Of a stretch of 64,000 bases of DNA, positions 25,601-37,408 are shown in pieces. Below the pieces are notes generated by a model, which was not told the DNA's origin, did no database searches, and saw only the letters and a list, made by a program, of their open reading frames with translations. The translations under genes were made by a program, and so were the position numbers. Source of the DNA: Posidonia oceanica (taxonomy: Eukaryota > Streptophyta > Magnoliopsida > Alismatales > Posidoniaceae); contig JAZBRS010000075.1 of NCBI GenBank assembly GCA_037176725.1, positions 70,496,001-70,560,000 on the forward strand, given 5' to 3'. Positions within the stretch are counted from its first letter, which is position 1; each line of letters starts with the position of its first letter.

Positions 25601-25665
25601 ATGAATCACAATTTGTAAAAATCAGAAGAAATCTAGGTATATGCCAGGCATGTGAAATTATATAA
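22622..25665 (+). pseudogene. Copia pol: protease, integrase, RT, RNase H (decayed)
   Basis: The domains appear in Copia order. Protease: WILDSSCSRHMTG, where the catalytic D-S/T-G triplet has become DSS (about 22640). Integrase: a GAG-pre-integrase segment with LWHKGLDH, then DLFGPS and RSDHGEEF, then NGVVERKNR preceded by a TAA stop at 23509. RT: MDVKSAFLNKAIEEEVYVKQPP, LYGLKQAPRAWYDRL and the catalytic YVDDIIFG at about 24714. RNase H: YSDADYAGC, STTEAEYIA, then TKPLDESQF, ending near 25665. Frame changes occur near 22925-22950, 23976 and 24758, with stops at about 24340 and 25287. It could not act without complementation. Confidence 0.92.
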
Positions 25666-25698
25666 ATAAAATAAGAATTTTTTGAAAAGAAATCATAA

Positions 25699-26083
25699 TC
25701 GGCATACCGAATTCCATCGGTCTACCGTTCTCTGTAAAATCTGACAGTATTTCGGTGCACCGTTATTGACCGGTTTACCGAAAATCCTTGAATCGATAAA
25801 ACCTTTTTTATCGGTCTACCGAAAAATCCTGTTTCGGTAGAACTTTTTGGATCGGTCTACTGATATTGAACTAGAGGTTCAAACCAAAAATGGCATACCA
25901 CTTATCGAAATTCCCTGATTTGGTAAAACCTTTTTTATCGGTCTACCGAAAAATCCTATTTCGGTAAAACTTCTTGAATCGGCTTACCGAAAATCCCTGT
26001 TTCAGTAAAATCTTTTATACCGGTCAATCGATTTAGCCAGCTATATCGGGTGAAACGGCATACCGTTCAATTTTCGGTATACC
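25699..26083 (+). repeat. Cluster of quasi-palindromic CGGYNNACCG decamers
   Basis: Nine exact CGGYNNACCG words (CGGCATACCG, CGGTCTACCG, CGGTTTACCG, CGGTATACCG and similar), plus at least three one- or two-mismatch forms, occur in about 385 bp between RNase H and the extra ORF. They sit in a looser repeat alternating with AAAATCC..TTTCGGTAAAAC. Related words recur in the LTR U3. Confidence 0.85.
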
Positions 26084-26109
26084 GTTTTTATTTAAAAATT
26101 GCTCTTCCG

Positions 26110-26117
26110 TATAAAAG
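26110..26117 (+). promoter_or_regulatory. TATA-like box upstream of the Copia extra ORF
   Basis: TATAAAAG lies about 157 bp before the ATG at 26274, followed by a CT-rich, leader-like stretch. This suggests, but does not prove, a separate promoter for the extra ORF. Confidence 0.45.
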
Positions 26118-26273
26118 CCTAGGGTTCCACTGATTTTTTTTCTTTCTCATTCTCCGCCAACCTCTCGAAGCCCTAACCAGTCCTCCTCTCTCCACCGTTT
26201 CGTCGCCCTAGAAATCCCTCCGATCTTCCTCTCCACCGGCCCTTAGTCTCTCCAGCACTCATTCTCCTCTCCA

Positions 26274-27413
26274 ATGGCGCCAAAGAAGAGTTTCGCGTCC
26301 AAGCCAAAGAGGAAAGCCCCCGCCACTGCTGCCGCCGACTCCTCCGACGACGACGACCACACTTATAGAAACTCACCACTTCTTTTCGTCAGCGATGAGG
26401 CTAGGAAAGTACAACAAGAGTTCTATGCAAACAGAGAGGTCCTCACCGGAAGAAAGGTGGTTTTCAACTCTTTAGGAGAAAACATAGGTCCTTTATTTGA
26501 TGCTCAATCTTTAATTCCTATGCTTGCTTCCATTGGTGACACTAAGTATTATCCACATTTAGTATCCTAATTTTATGCAAACCTAAGAATTTCTCATGAT
26601 ACTTTTGAATCATACCTACTAGGTGTAGATATGCCTTTTGATGAAGTTCTCATAGGACAACTACTAAAAATCCCATCCTCTGGCATAGATATCACACTCT
26701 CTATTGAGGAATTAGGTTGGTCTTACTTAGAAATAAACAATGTTATTTCAGAAAATAAGAAAAACACATTTCTACCCAACAAAATAAACCAGTTGACCAA
26801 ACAATCTAGAATAATTACATACATTCTTGCTGCAAATATCATACAAAAGAAAGGTCATTTCGATGAATTAAGAAGTATGACATGCAAAGTTGTGTATGCA
26901 ATAACCAAGAAAATTCAAATAAATTGGTCCCGTGTCATTTGCCACCACATGACTCACATAAAAACCAAATTATTTTATGGCCCTTTCCTTACTTACCTAT
27001 TCATTCATTATGACATCCCATTGATCCATGTGCCATTCCTTCCTGTTAGATCAAAACCCTTAGATTTGGTCATCATAAATAAAATGGAGCAAGCATTGGG
27101 AAGATCAAGAGCTTCAAAAGGATCATGTCCTTCTTCTTCAAGTGCTCAAGCACAAGAAGTTGAGAGTCCAGACGAAGAAGAAGATGAGGTCTATGTCAAA
27201 AAGGAAATTGAAAAGCTAAGAAAGGATGTTGAAGAAATAAAACTTCAACAAGTGGCAAACTATGCGAGCATATGCGACTGGCAATATAGAACCATAACCT
27301 AGCAGAACAAGATCGAAGATTGGCAATTCAAAATTGAGAAGAAAATGGATGATCAACACGCTGAGATAATAAAATATCTCCAAGGAAATCCGCCTTCTCC
27401 ATCTAGCCAATAA
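26274..27413 (+). pseudogene. Extra ORF of the Copia element (putative plant transposon protein domain)
   Basis: One frame from ATG 26274 to TAA 27411-27413, about 379 codons, broken by TAA at 26568-26570 and TAG at 27300-27302. A basic/Ser/Asp-rich N-terminus (MAPKKSFASKPKRKAP) is followed by a central region (KVVFNSLGENIGPLF, FYANLRIS, LLKIPSSGIDITLS) resembling the plant-transposon-protein domain found in the 3' ORFs of several plant retroelements. It ends in an acidic linker and a C-terminal coiled coil (EIEKLRKDVEEIKLQQ). It occupies the position of the 'envelope-like' ORF of SIRE elements, but no transmembrane helix is evident. The GC-rich first 80 codons differ from the AT-rich remainder. 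Confidence 0.7.
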
Positions 27414-28132
27414 TTTCTAGATTGTATCATTGACTCTTATGAAATATAATGGATTCTATGTTTTGGTTTGAATTTTGTTAATTATTTATATGTCTCTATG
27501 AATGATGTGTTTTATAACAAATATTCTCTGTCTCTATGAATTTGTTCTGAGTTTTATGAAATCTTGAATGATTCTATAAATGAGTAAAAATTCTTGAATT
27601 TTATATCATTATGCATCTAAATAAAAATCATGAAAATCTTTTACATATATGATTATTTGGCTAAGCCATATGGATATGATTGGCTTGTCAGTTACTATGA
27701 CATAAACATGCTTTTGTAAGAAATCAAATGAGTATAGCTTACAAAATTCCTTAAAAAAAATTCCTTGAAAATCTTATAAAAGTAAAATTATTGCAAATCC
27801 AAAATTTTCGGTGTGTTTACCATGATTGGTGTAAGAGGGAGCGTAATGAATATCATCGTTTAGTTAAACCTGATGGATGGAAATTTTTTTTCCTCTACTC
27901 TTAAGTATGAAAATAATGCTTATTGAAAATTATATAAATGTTATGGTATTTTGGATTGAAATATGATTTACTATGCACATACCGTGCAAAATAGAATATT
28001 TTTTGGTCAATATGGATCAATACAAGTATTTGTCAAACTTGTATCATGATTGCACTGTCTGAATGCATGCTAAATGTTTTAAATATATATATATACTCCT
28101 TGCTCTATTAGAAACTTTTTGTATTATAACAA

Positions 28133-28306
28133 AAAGGGGGAGAAAAATATGAAAATAAAATTTTAACTAGGCCCATAGAAAGGGGGAGCAAAAATAAAAT
28201 TATTACATTATCTCTGCTTAAATTTTATCATGCTTATTGATAGGGGGAGAAATTTAAAAATGAATATTATAAGTATAGTTTTTGTCATCATCAAAAATGG
28301 GGAGAT
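28133..28306 (+). promoter_or_regulatory. Polypurine tracts before the 3' LTR
   Basis: Several purine tracts (AAAAAGGGGGAG, GAAAGGGGGAG, GATAGGGGGAG) precede a final AAAAATGGGGAGA directly abutting the 3' LTR at 28307. The last is the likely plus-strand primer site. Multiple tracts are typical of SIRE/Maximus elements. Confidence 0.8.
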
Positions 28307-29402
28307 TGTTGAAAATAAACAATGCGATATTTAATTTTGATGATAACAAATGAGACTAATGATATTTCTTGAGAAATATATTTCTTAGATTGTTTTTAAG
28401 ATAGGTAGAATATCTGAAGAAACTCTACTTATGAAGAAACTCAAGTGCTCAAGGAAATATTTCGCATGAAGTCTACATAAAAGCCAAGAAGACTTCAGAA
28501 GTTTTTATGTGTGGTGTAAAAATATTATTTGTAATTTTCTTGATGTAATTCTAGATGTATGTAATCTCTAAATCATCCTAAATACACCTAGGAAAATATC
28601 CATACCCAAAACCAAAAGTAAACACTGAGAAAAATTCGAAGTTTAGAAGTAGGGTCAAAATCGGCATACCAATTTTTGTCTGGTATACCGTATTAGGATC
28701 ACCAGAAAAAATATCATCTTCATTCGACCGTTAGAATATTTTTGAAAACACCAAAATATTTTGGTATGCCGAATCAGTCAAACGTTGCGGGACTTTGGTT
28801 GACCGATCAATTTCAGCATACCGAATCAGAGATTTGTTCCTATTCGTTGGGCTAGCCGTTAGACACAATGTTATACCTTGCTAAACCTATAAATAGGACC
28901 CCAAGGACCGTACAAACAAGTACCAATTCATATCATATGAATACACTACCTCTACCAAGCTTAAATTCTCCCAAGTTAGCTAAAAGAGTTCATTCTGTTT
29001 CAATTGCTAATATTAAACTGTGGAGATCACAAGAGTTACTTTCTGTATACATTCGTTGTAGCAAAGATTGTGCTTCTCTAACTGTGAGAAGGTCTCTACA
29101 GGATTTGCAGAGGAGGTTTCAGTCTTCGTCAAGTAAGTGTAATTTACTGTGATAAAAGATTAAGTGAACTCCAGAGGAGATCTGGGAGTGGACTAGGCCG
29201 GATTGGCTGAACCACTATATATCTGTTTGTTAAATTCACTGCCTCTCTTCTCATTCTGTGCATGTGGTAAATTAGATTTCAATCATATTAATTGATTGAA
29301 TATTCTTGTTTAAGTAAAGTTAAGTAATCTATTTCAAAGAATATAGATAAATTTTAAATACTCTATTCACCCCCCCTCTAGAGTAGCCTCTCGATTCTAA
29401 CA
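28307..29402 (+). repeat. Copia 3' LTR
   Basis: Begins TGTTGAAAATAAACAATG, ends CGATTCTAACA, with a TATA box TATAAATA at 28888-28895. Nearly the same length as the 5' LTR (1,096 versus 1,094 bp), with scattered substitutions. Confidence 0.93.
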
Positions 29403-29945
29403 CAACACAACCCATACGTGAGCCTTTTCCTCTCCTTCCTCTCTTTCTTCATTCAGTCCTCCTCAAACTAAAACAACACAGCCATACGTGCATTCTGGCG
29501 CTCCGTCAACCTCACACTCAACAACACAACAACCGAGCATAAGCACATAGGTGAGTTGCTCCTCTCCAACACAACCCAAGAACAACCAGACCGTACAGCA
29601 GCCACTCTCCACCTTCATCATCTTTCTCTCCTCACTCATGACCCAACAAAACCCAACAACAACCATACCATACAGCAGCCACTCTCCTCCCTCATCATTT
29701 TCTCTCAACCTCACAACAAACAACCTCTCCAACACAACAACAACAACAACCCCTCACATCTCCTTCTTCCTCATCTTTCTTTCCTCCACAAGACAACAAC
29801 AAGAACCTACGTGGAGAATCAACACAGTAGCAGCCCACGTCTCCTTCTCTTTCATCACCTCTCTCACCTCACTTCTCGTACAACAAAACAACAGCCCACT
29901 CTTCTTCCTCATCATCATCTCTCTCATCTCCACCTCACTCGAAAC

Positions 29946-31550
29946 TGTAGATATCTCATTTTCGCATTTCTGATAATTCATAGAGGACAAGAACTTCTGA
30001 GGCACCCAGATCACATAACTAATGCTTAATAACATATTTTTCCAGAGTTTTCATGATTTGCTTAAAAACAATGCTTAATTTTACTTAGCTCAAGGTTGTT
30101 GGCTGTGGCATAGCTAACGCATTCAGACTCGTGACAAATCCGAGTACCTTGAGTACACTTTATCCCACTCAAATCGGTGGCAGATTTGAGTTAAAGAAAA
30201 TGTTTTTATGATTTCATGAGATCCCTAAAGTTTTCCGGGCTATTATCGAGTTTTCTGGATCTAACTTAAAAGACACGGTCAAAAATGCAAAAAGACTAAC
30301 TAGTTGCCTCCCAAAGTGGTGACATAGCCAGACACCTTTCAGAGGGGCGACTGGACTGTGTAGGCGCTTGTGTGACAAGCGACTAGCACCATTTCTCTCT
30401 CTTCAACTTAATATCAATATCCTGGGCATTAATATAATATACGGGAATTTTATACGCTATTATAACATTTTTCCATAAATTATTGATATTCATGTGATTT
30501 TCTAGTATTTAATATATGGTATAACACATATATCATAAATAAAATAATCAAAGAACAATCTAGAAAATCCTAGGTGGCTTCAAAACAAATATCATGTTTT
30601 TAACACGTTTTAATGTGCTAATCAAATCCCTAAAAATCAGAATCCAATTCCTTAGAATCTCCTAAAAATCAGAAACAAATATTTTAGATGCTTGGAATAG
30701 TGCAGCAGCTAGGCACCACTATATACGGCGACTAGCTGATGTGGATTCTGCTGACCTGGTCACACGATGTTTCCTTGGCATTTTCCACGATCTTTTCGGG
30801 AGATATTTGTGCTAGTCGCCTGCCTATGCGGCGACTAACCCTAAAAATCAGTTTTCTTCTAAAAGCTTCTAGAACCTTCCTAGCTTTGAGCCACCCGTGT
30901 CCCACGAACCTATAAAAAGGCCCCGTGAGTCAGTGCACGGGGGGAGGGAATTTTAGGGTTTAAGGGGGGGACAATTTTTAGGGTTTTAAGGAGGCCACCT
31001 TTAGAGAGAGAGTTACATCTTCAAGAGAGAAACCCTAGCCTCCATTATCGATCCCAGAGATCACCACGTCCCAACTTCGATCCCAGAGATCTCGAGCATA
31101 GCCGGAGCTCCAACCGTGCCTCTACTTCCTTACTTCATTGCATACAGCACGAGGGTGAAGGGAGTATCTTCTTCCAATCTTTTTCATTTCATTATTGCAT
31201 TCCTTAACATAGGACCCAGAGCATATGCATGCGGGGAACAACTCCCGGTTAGTATTAGATTCATTTGTTCATATTATTCTCTGTCTTTTCTTATTATCAT
31301 TTACTATACACAAACTTATCTAGATCTCTTATTTTTATTTGTTTTGAAGGAAAAGGAAAATGCTCATGTAACACGAGGAAGCCACTGGACGACATCCTGC
31401 CATCGATCCAGTGAACCAAGTACTCACATCATCTACATCTCCCTAGGCGTCTTGTCCGCCCATTGATAAGTGGCGATCACAACAAAGTTAACGACGTCGT
31501 GCAAGCGTTGTTATCTTCATCTAAACACCCCCCCATAATCCACATCTACA
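29946..31550 (+). mobile_element. Solo LTR-B
   Basis: Ends TGTAGATATC (29946) and CACATCTACA (31550), with TSD GAAAC at 29941-29945 and 31551-31555; 1,605 bp. TATAAAAAGG at 30911-30920 marks the sense strand. It is inserted in the CT-rich part of LTR-E and is the inverted sister of LTR-A. No coding domains. Confidence 0.9.
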
Positions 31551-33632
31551 GAAACCCAACAACAAGACCTACAACAACAACTCTCCTCCTCTCCTACGTA
31601 ACCACCTTGCTCTTCCTCATCTTTCTCTCCTCAAAACCCAGCAACAAGAACCCAACAAAGACCACCCACACAGTAGCGCCTCCATCAACCTCAACCCATC
31701 AACACAGCAAACACATCAGCTCTCATTCCTCACAACCCACACAGCAAGGTGCAGCCCCTCCTCCACACCATAACATCTTTCTCACCCCAAGAGCACAACA
31801 ACTATACGTGCAACAACAAGGTGCAGCTACTCCTCCTCTCCCTCATCATCTCACTCTCCTCATCTCTCATTGACAACCCATCTCCAAGCCAACAACAATA
31901 GTGCAACCCCTCCTCCTCTCCTTCAACATCTCTCTATCCCAAACAACACAACAAACAACCAGAACACACCTACGTGAGCTCTCCCTCTCCTCATCATCTC
32001 TTTTTCATCACCACAACAACCCCACCACTCACAACCTCCTCAGCCCTTGCAAACAGCCCATCACAACCACAACTCTAGCCACCCAACTGCAGCCACCACT
32101 CACAACTTCACGGCAACTTGCAACAACCACAACAGCCATCACCGTCATAGCCTCACCGCTGGCGGAACCCAACCGTCCAACCTCAACACACCCCTATTCC
32201 TGAGATTCCTTGAGCTCGTGGACGCAACACTGAGCACCTCCGGACCTTTCCTGAGCCTCGTCGAACCTCATCATCCTCCCTTCGATGCCGACCAAGCCAC
32301 GCGACTCGAAGGGGCAACCGCCGGAGCCGGGGAAGGCAACCGCATGTTGACGCAGGTAAGTCCTCTCTCTCATGCACTAAATATTATTTCCACTTGCTGT
32401 TAAGTACTTTATATTGTCAATCTATCAGTGTATGTTTGTTTGTATGCTTTATTCTCTCGTTAACATGCAGGCCCAAGCATTGCATATCTTGTTTGTGTTT
32501 TTCGCCACTCCACCTTTCTCAGACACTCCAGTGGAGCTTTCATGGCTTGCTACCTTGTCCATGGCCGGTCGAGCTTGAAAGCTCCAGCGTCGACAAGGAA
32601 AGGTGGAGAGGCATCGTTTACAGTTTGTTTGGCACAATCATAGTTTGCATCTCTCTCATAGTTTGCCTTTATATCGTTGAACTATTTGTGAATGTTTGTG
32701 TTTGCTCTCTTATTTTCACTATTGCATCCATGTTTTCCAGTGATGGGTTCACCGACCGTGTGAGGCCATCGGCCGTTGAGCATGGTCGAGAGACCCACAC
32801 CACAATTGCATCCTGTGTGTTGTTCGTGTTTTTCACTCCCCTTTATCTTTCCAAACGCTCCTGTTTTCTCATTGTTTTCACCTCTAATTTGAGTTTATTT
32901 GCATGTCACTGCTTGCATTGCATGGTCTTCCTGACGTTTTGATTTCCTGCTTGCATCCATTAGGACGATGACGCTTACTGTCTGAAGTTCCCTTGAACTG
33001 AGGCACGATGATCCAGTGGACATCCTTAATGGATTGTTTCAGTGCAATTACTATGTGCGAGTGCCCAGTTCAAAACACTGACAGTGCTGCTGAGCATTTA
33101 GATTGCATCGTTTTGTTTTGTCTTCATGATTTCAACATGCATCATGGCATTAGGCAAATGTTAAAGCACACATCATATTTTGCATGGCATGGCATGGCAT
33201 CCATCGCCTTCGGGATTACATCAAATGGCATTATTACCTACATTAACCACAATTGAGTGGAACGGCCTAAAAAGACCGACTCTCTCGGGCACATGGGGGT
33301 GCTTAATACCTTCCCCATGTGTAATAGAAGTCTTTGCCCATTCTCTGTCCTGCAATGACCTTGTGTCATATTCATTGCATTTTTTCCTTATTTTGCATTA
33401 TTTTCTGGTTTTCCTTGTCTTTCCGGTTTTACAAATAGACTAGGTGGCGACTCCATATTTTGTTTTCTATCATACAATTTTCGCCTATTTTCTTACATCT
33501 TTTTGCCGTGACCCATCATATTAGGCCCTTGGCTGGCTGCCGGCATGGTTACAGCCACAAACCGAACCGAACCGAACCAATTTTGAGTGATTCGGTTCGG
33601 TTCGGTTTCAATAAGTAAAATGGTTCAATTCG

Positions 33633-33860
33633 GTTTGAAAATTATTCAAACCAACTCTCATGGTTTGGTTTGAAATTTTGCCTCAAACTGAACCGTGTCC
33701 ATCCCTAGGAATATGTTACATACAATAGTATATGTACTCTTCTCGGTTTAAAAATTATTCAAACCGACTCTCATGGTTTGGTTTGAGATTTTGCCTCAAA
33801 CCGAACCGTGCCCATCCCTAGGAATATGTTGTACGCAATAGTATAAGTACTCTTCCCGTT
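33633..33860. repeat. 113-bp tandem duplication across the MITE 3' end
   Basis: The stretch from AAAATTATTCAAACC through CCATCCCTAGGAATATG and on to GTACTCTTC occurs twice with a 113-bp offset. It contains the terminal inverted repeat, the TSD and flanking LTR-F DNA, so it arose after the MITE inserted. The copies differ at several sites. Confidence 0.85.
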
Positions 33861-34976
33861 ATTACTAACTCCATCATAAGATTGTAAGGATGCATGCTAG
33901 TTGTAGGAGGATTTTTTGGTTAATAAACTATATTTTGAGTATAAGATGTTGGTCTTCTTGTGTTTAATGTAAAACGCAACAATTGTAGCATTTTACACCC
34001 TAGACAAACATTGTGATGCATGCCCAATTAGAAGTATTTTAAATTGATTATGAGAAAGGAAATAGAATTGCATACAATAGTATCGGTGCTTTTCCTATCA
34101 TATTTTGATCCATTTATGAAATGATTAGGGTGCATGATAGTTTCAGGAAGAGTTTGTTTGGAAAACTATGGTTTGGGTGTTAGACCAAATAAGTGGAGTG
34201 TCTTGTATAGGACGCATAGTGTACACGTCTTACACTTGAAAACTAGACTTTAGTTGTTTCCCTACAGAATTAATTGACATGATGACTTAGGAAACAAATC
34301 TTCCCCTTAAATAGCTTAAATTGACAGTAAGGTTTATGGTTGATTTTAGGAGATTTACCATATTATGAGACTTAGTATGTATATGTGTGGTGCACTAAAT
34401 AAAGTATTCAGGTGCACTGGTTGGGTGTAGGACACAGAGTGTTCTACGTTTTATATAAAACGCAGAGAAGCTTGTGTCCTACGCTTTACTGCAGAACTTG
34501 AGTTATGGGTGATGGTTTTGCATGAGTTTTTGTTTGTGTTTTATTCTTTCCTTCCATTCTCTAAGATTTTTAGTGAATGGGAGTTAGTTTAAGTTGTCGT
34601 CATGGGTTGAGCAAGATGCTTTGGAACTTAGGCGCCTTGTTGGTGAATCTTCTTAGGCGCAGTTTAGTCGTGCAGTTTGGCCTGATAGAGGGATTGTTGT
34701 GTTTTTGAGTCAGTGTTTGGTATAAATCCAAAAATAATTTTTGAAATGATTTAAGAAAAAATTGAAAATGTTTTTGAAAGATATTTCCATTGTTTTCTGT
34801 TTGTGAAAACCGAGAGACCGAGGTTGAGGTCTATGGACCAATAGGACTAAGGCTGAGGTCTGGGAACCAAGAGTGTCGAAGGATCATACTGACGGACTAG
34901 AGACGATTGATACATCTGGAGGGTTACGTGCGAGGCCTAGGTTGAGGTTCTGAGTTGAGTACCAACAGAATCATGG

Positions 34977-35110
34977 GTTAGAGTCCTTGGGTGGCCTGAA
35001 CGCAGAGACTTGTGTACTGGCAGGGTCAGTGGTTAGAGTCCCTGGATGGTTTGGGCACAGAGACTTGTGTACTGACAGAATCAAGGGTTAGATTTCCTTG
35101 GCTGGCTTGA
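34977..35110. repeat. 55-bp tandem repeat in LTR-F
   Basis: GTTAGAGTCC..TGG...CAGAGACTTGTGTACTG recurs with a 55-bp period (starts near 34977 and 35032), with a third diverged copy following. Confidence 0.7.
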
Positions 35111-35897
35111 GTACCAAGGACATCGATAGTATGTATCCTGTGAGTGTTGGTTAGAGTGTGATATGCACGTGCCTCGCTTCTGTAACGTCCCAGAGTGGAC
35201 AACTGTGAGGGTTCTTCAGAGAGGAGAGACTTGAGATAACTGAACTCATTCACAAGGTGGCTCGTCTGTGACAGTGCAATGCGCTTTAACAACTGCTTGT
35301 GGCCGGTGTCGGTTGCTTAGGCCCAAGTGACACCATAGGTGGGTGTGTGTGTTGTTGGGGTGTTCTGTATGCAATAGAACATTCAGGCACTGTTGGATAG
35401 GTGGGTTCAGGCTGCGTGTTTCTGAGTTACTCAAATATAACTGAGCGCTCTGTATTATGTTGAGGTTTCAATGATTTATGATGAGTTTTGTATGCATGCT
35501 TATATAATAAGATGCATCATGTTTTTCTAAGCTTTGGTTATCATGACTTTGATGTCTGAGAAGTACGTTGGACCTGGATTTAGTGGATTTAGTAGTGTAG
35601 TGTGAGATGCATGTTTTAGGGTTTCTACATACATGTTTCTGGTTTGGCTTTAATTTTCTATGGTTTTGCTTCCTGGATGGGTTTGTGGGGTGGATTGCAA
35701 ACAGAAGATCTTTAGTTCGTCTGACACGTTGGAAGTGCGTTTGATTCACACATTACATGTGTGCGTTTTTGTCTTGTTTGTGATTTATGTGGAATTCTCA
35801 GAAGTTTTCGGTGGATATCTGGGACATCAATAATGGGACGTTTAGTGTTGAAGTTTTTCGAGCAGGATTTTTCTGTGGGTTTTTTTTCATGTGTAGT

Positions 35898-37361
35898 TGT
35901 AACGCTCCCGACGCCACAAACTAGCATCAACTACCCAAATCTCTTAATTAAATAATTAATTAGACAATAATGCAATTTTTTTTTACAGAACGAATCTACA
36001 CTATCCAAAACCTGTGGTGTGCGGCTATGTGGCTCCAATTATATGCACCAGAACGGACTGCAATACCTTAAATGCACCTACAACAAAACCACAAAGAAAA
36101 CACGCGTGAGTGACATCCATTGTCACCCAGTACACGCCTACCAAAAATCAAACCGGAGAAAATATCAAAACCTTGCAAACACAACAGCCGGTTATTCAAA
36201 GAATCTTTCTTTAAACATGCATTTCAAAACATAATCATTACTTTCTTTGAAACACGTGCATTTTGGAAATCACTTAATGCACTATCAAAAAGTCAAAACC
36301 ACGGCTAAAACCGTCACAAAGCCAAACCACGGCTAAAACCGTCACAAAGCCACAACACACACACACTGCGTCAAAACCTGTTGAGTCACCCTAACCACAG
36401 GCGACCGACTCAACCACAAGCAGTCGAAACCCACACTGCACTGCTGCAGTAGAACCACCCTATGTAGGAGTTCCCTACATTGGATCCGTGTGCCACGAAC
36501 CCTCAAAGTTCTCTTTGGACAAACAAACACACAAGGTACACCCTCTCGATGTCCTAAGTACTGCTAAACAAGCCAGTACAGTAACACGTTGGGGTTACAA
36601 GCAGTCGAAACCCACACTGCACTGCTGACCACGGGTCACCCTTGGGACTAAAACCTGCTCCCCTAACCCTGCCAGCGTTCAGCTCAAAACCAAGGAAAAT
36701 TATTTTCCAAAACCTTTGTAAATCATTTTTATAGTACAAAACCTTTTATAAAAGCCAAAAACACATTTTCTGAACCTTCTATCAAGCCAAACACAAGCTC
36801 TCGACCTGGCTTGCCAATTATCGGATGCAGCCCGCGTCGGCTGGGCGCGCCAGGGGCATCCACCGGTGCCCCGTGCGTACCAGGCGCACCAAAACCTCAC
36901 GTCGGGTCTCTGCGCTAGCTACATGCGCTAAAACCCCAGATCCAGAACAGAAAACAAAGCGCGACATCGCCCAAAATCATCCTTTTTGGGAACTAAAATC
37001 GGTCTCCACGAAAAATTTCGCAAAATATACCAAATCGAAGAGCTCAGAGTAATCTACCATTCAAAATAAAAATCACAAGAATCCGACATTCGTTGCTCGA
37101 GATATAAATTTCCAAAGACAAGAAGCTCAAATGGCCAAACAATATCTCTATCAACGAAAATCCACTGTAAAACCTTCCAAAAATTCCATAAAATTATAGA
37201 ATCACTACCACACATCAAGATCTAGCTATTCAATATATTTCCAAGGATTTTATATGAAATTGGGAGGAAAAGAAGCAAGGTAGAACGCGTACTCTTCAAT
37301 CGCCGGCAAACTTCCTCTCTTCTCTGGCCAACTACAACCTCCTCCTCCTCTCCCTAAGGCG

Positions 37362-37408
<47 letters not shown>

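Larger units (their letters stand above)
18209..29402 (+). mobile_element. Full-length SIRE/Maximus-like Copia retrotransposon, decayed
   Basis: An 11.2-kb element with two LTRs of about 1.1 kb and TSD CAACA at 18204-18208 and 29403-29407. Order: 5' LTR, Met-tRNA primer site, gag, protease, integrase, reverse transcriptase, RNase H, decamer-repeat region, extra ORF, purine tracts, 3' LTR. Protease-integrase-RT order is diagnostic of Copia. Length over 9 kb plus an extra ORF between RNase H and the 3' LTR fits SIRE/Maximus. Every coding block has stops or frameshifts, so it is not autonomous. Solo LTR-A is inserted in it. The LTRs differ at scattered sites, so it is not a very recent insertion. 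Confidence 0.93.
17159..33553 (+). mobile_element. Solo LTR-E (TGTAAACACTCC...GGCATGGTTACA), Tat-like
   Basis: Ends are TGTAAACACTCC (17159) and CATGGTTACA (33553), with TSD GCCAC at 17154-17158 and 33554-33558. Own length is about 3.6 kb after subtracting the Copia element and LTR-B. The 5' part has CCAAACCCAACC-rich DNA and then CT/CA-rich DNA; the 3' part has GGTGGCGACTCC and a segment ending CTTCCCCATG. The reverse complement of LTR-C (59756-62553) shows the same order of landmarks: TGTAGACACCCC start, CCAAACC tract, GGTGGCGACTCC. The two are therefore related families in opposite orientation. Assignment to the Tat/Athila group is by recalled LTR style. No internal coding domain is present. 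Confidence 0.78.
16753..33820. mobile_element. hAT-like MITE with TIR TAGGGRTGGGCA, split by later insertions
   Basis: Left end TAGGGGTGGGCATCC (16753); right end read inward TAGGGATGGGCACGG (33820). Flanks are GAAATATG (16745-16752) and GGAATATG (33821-33828), an 8-bp TSD with one mismatch. Its own sequence is about 0.67 kb, 16753-17158 plus 33559-33820, with subterminal GGTTCGGTTTGG-type repeats around an AT-rich centre and no transposase. The 8-bp TSD indicates the hAT superfamily. It sits in LTR-F and was later interrupted by LTR-E. Confidence 0.75.

Noticed and set aside
25666..27413. Retroviral-type envelope in the Copia element
   Set aside because: The extra ORF has no signal peptide or transmembrane segment by eye; it fits a plant-transposon-protein domain better.
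29463..30035. Overlapping ORFs in CT/CA-rich DNA
   Set aside because: Low-complexity Ser/Thr/Pro/His/Asn-rich readings of LTR-E; no stable frame.
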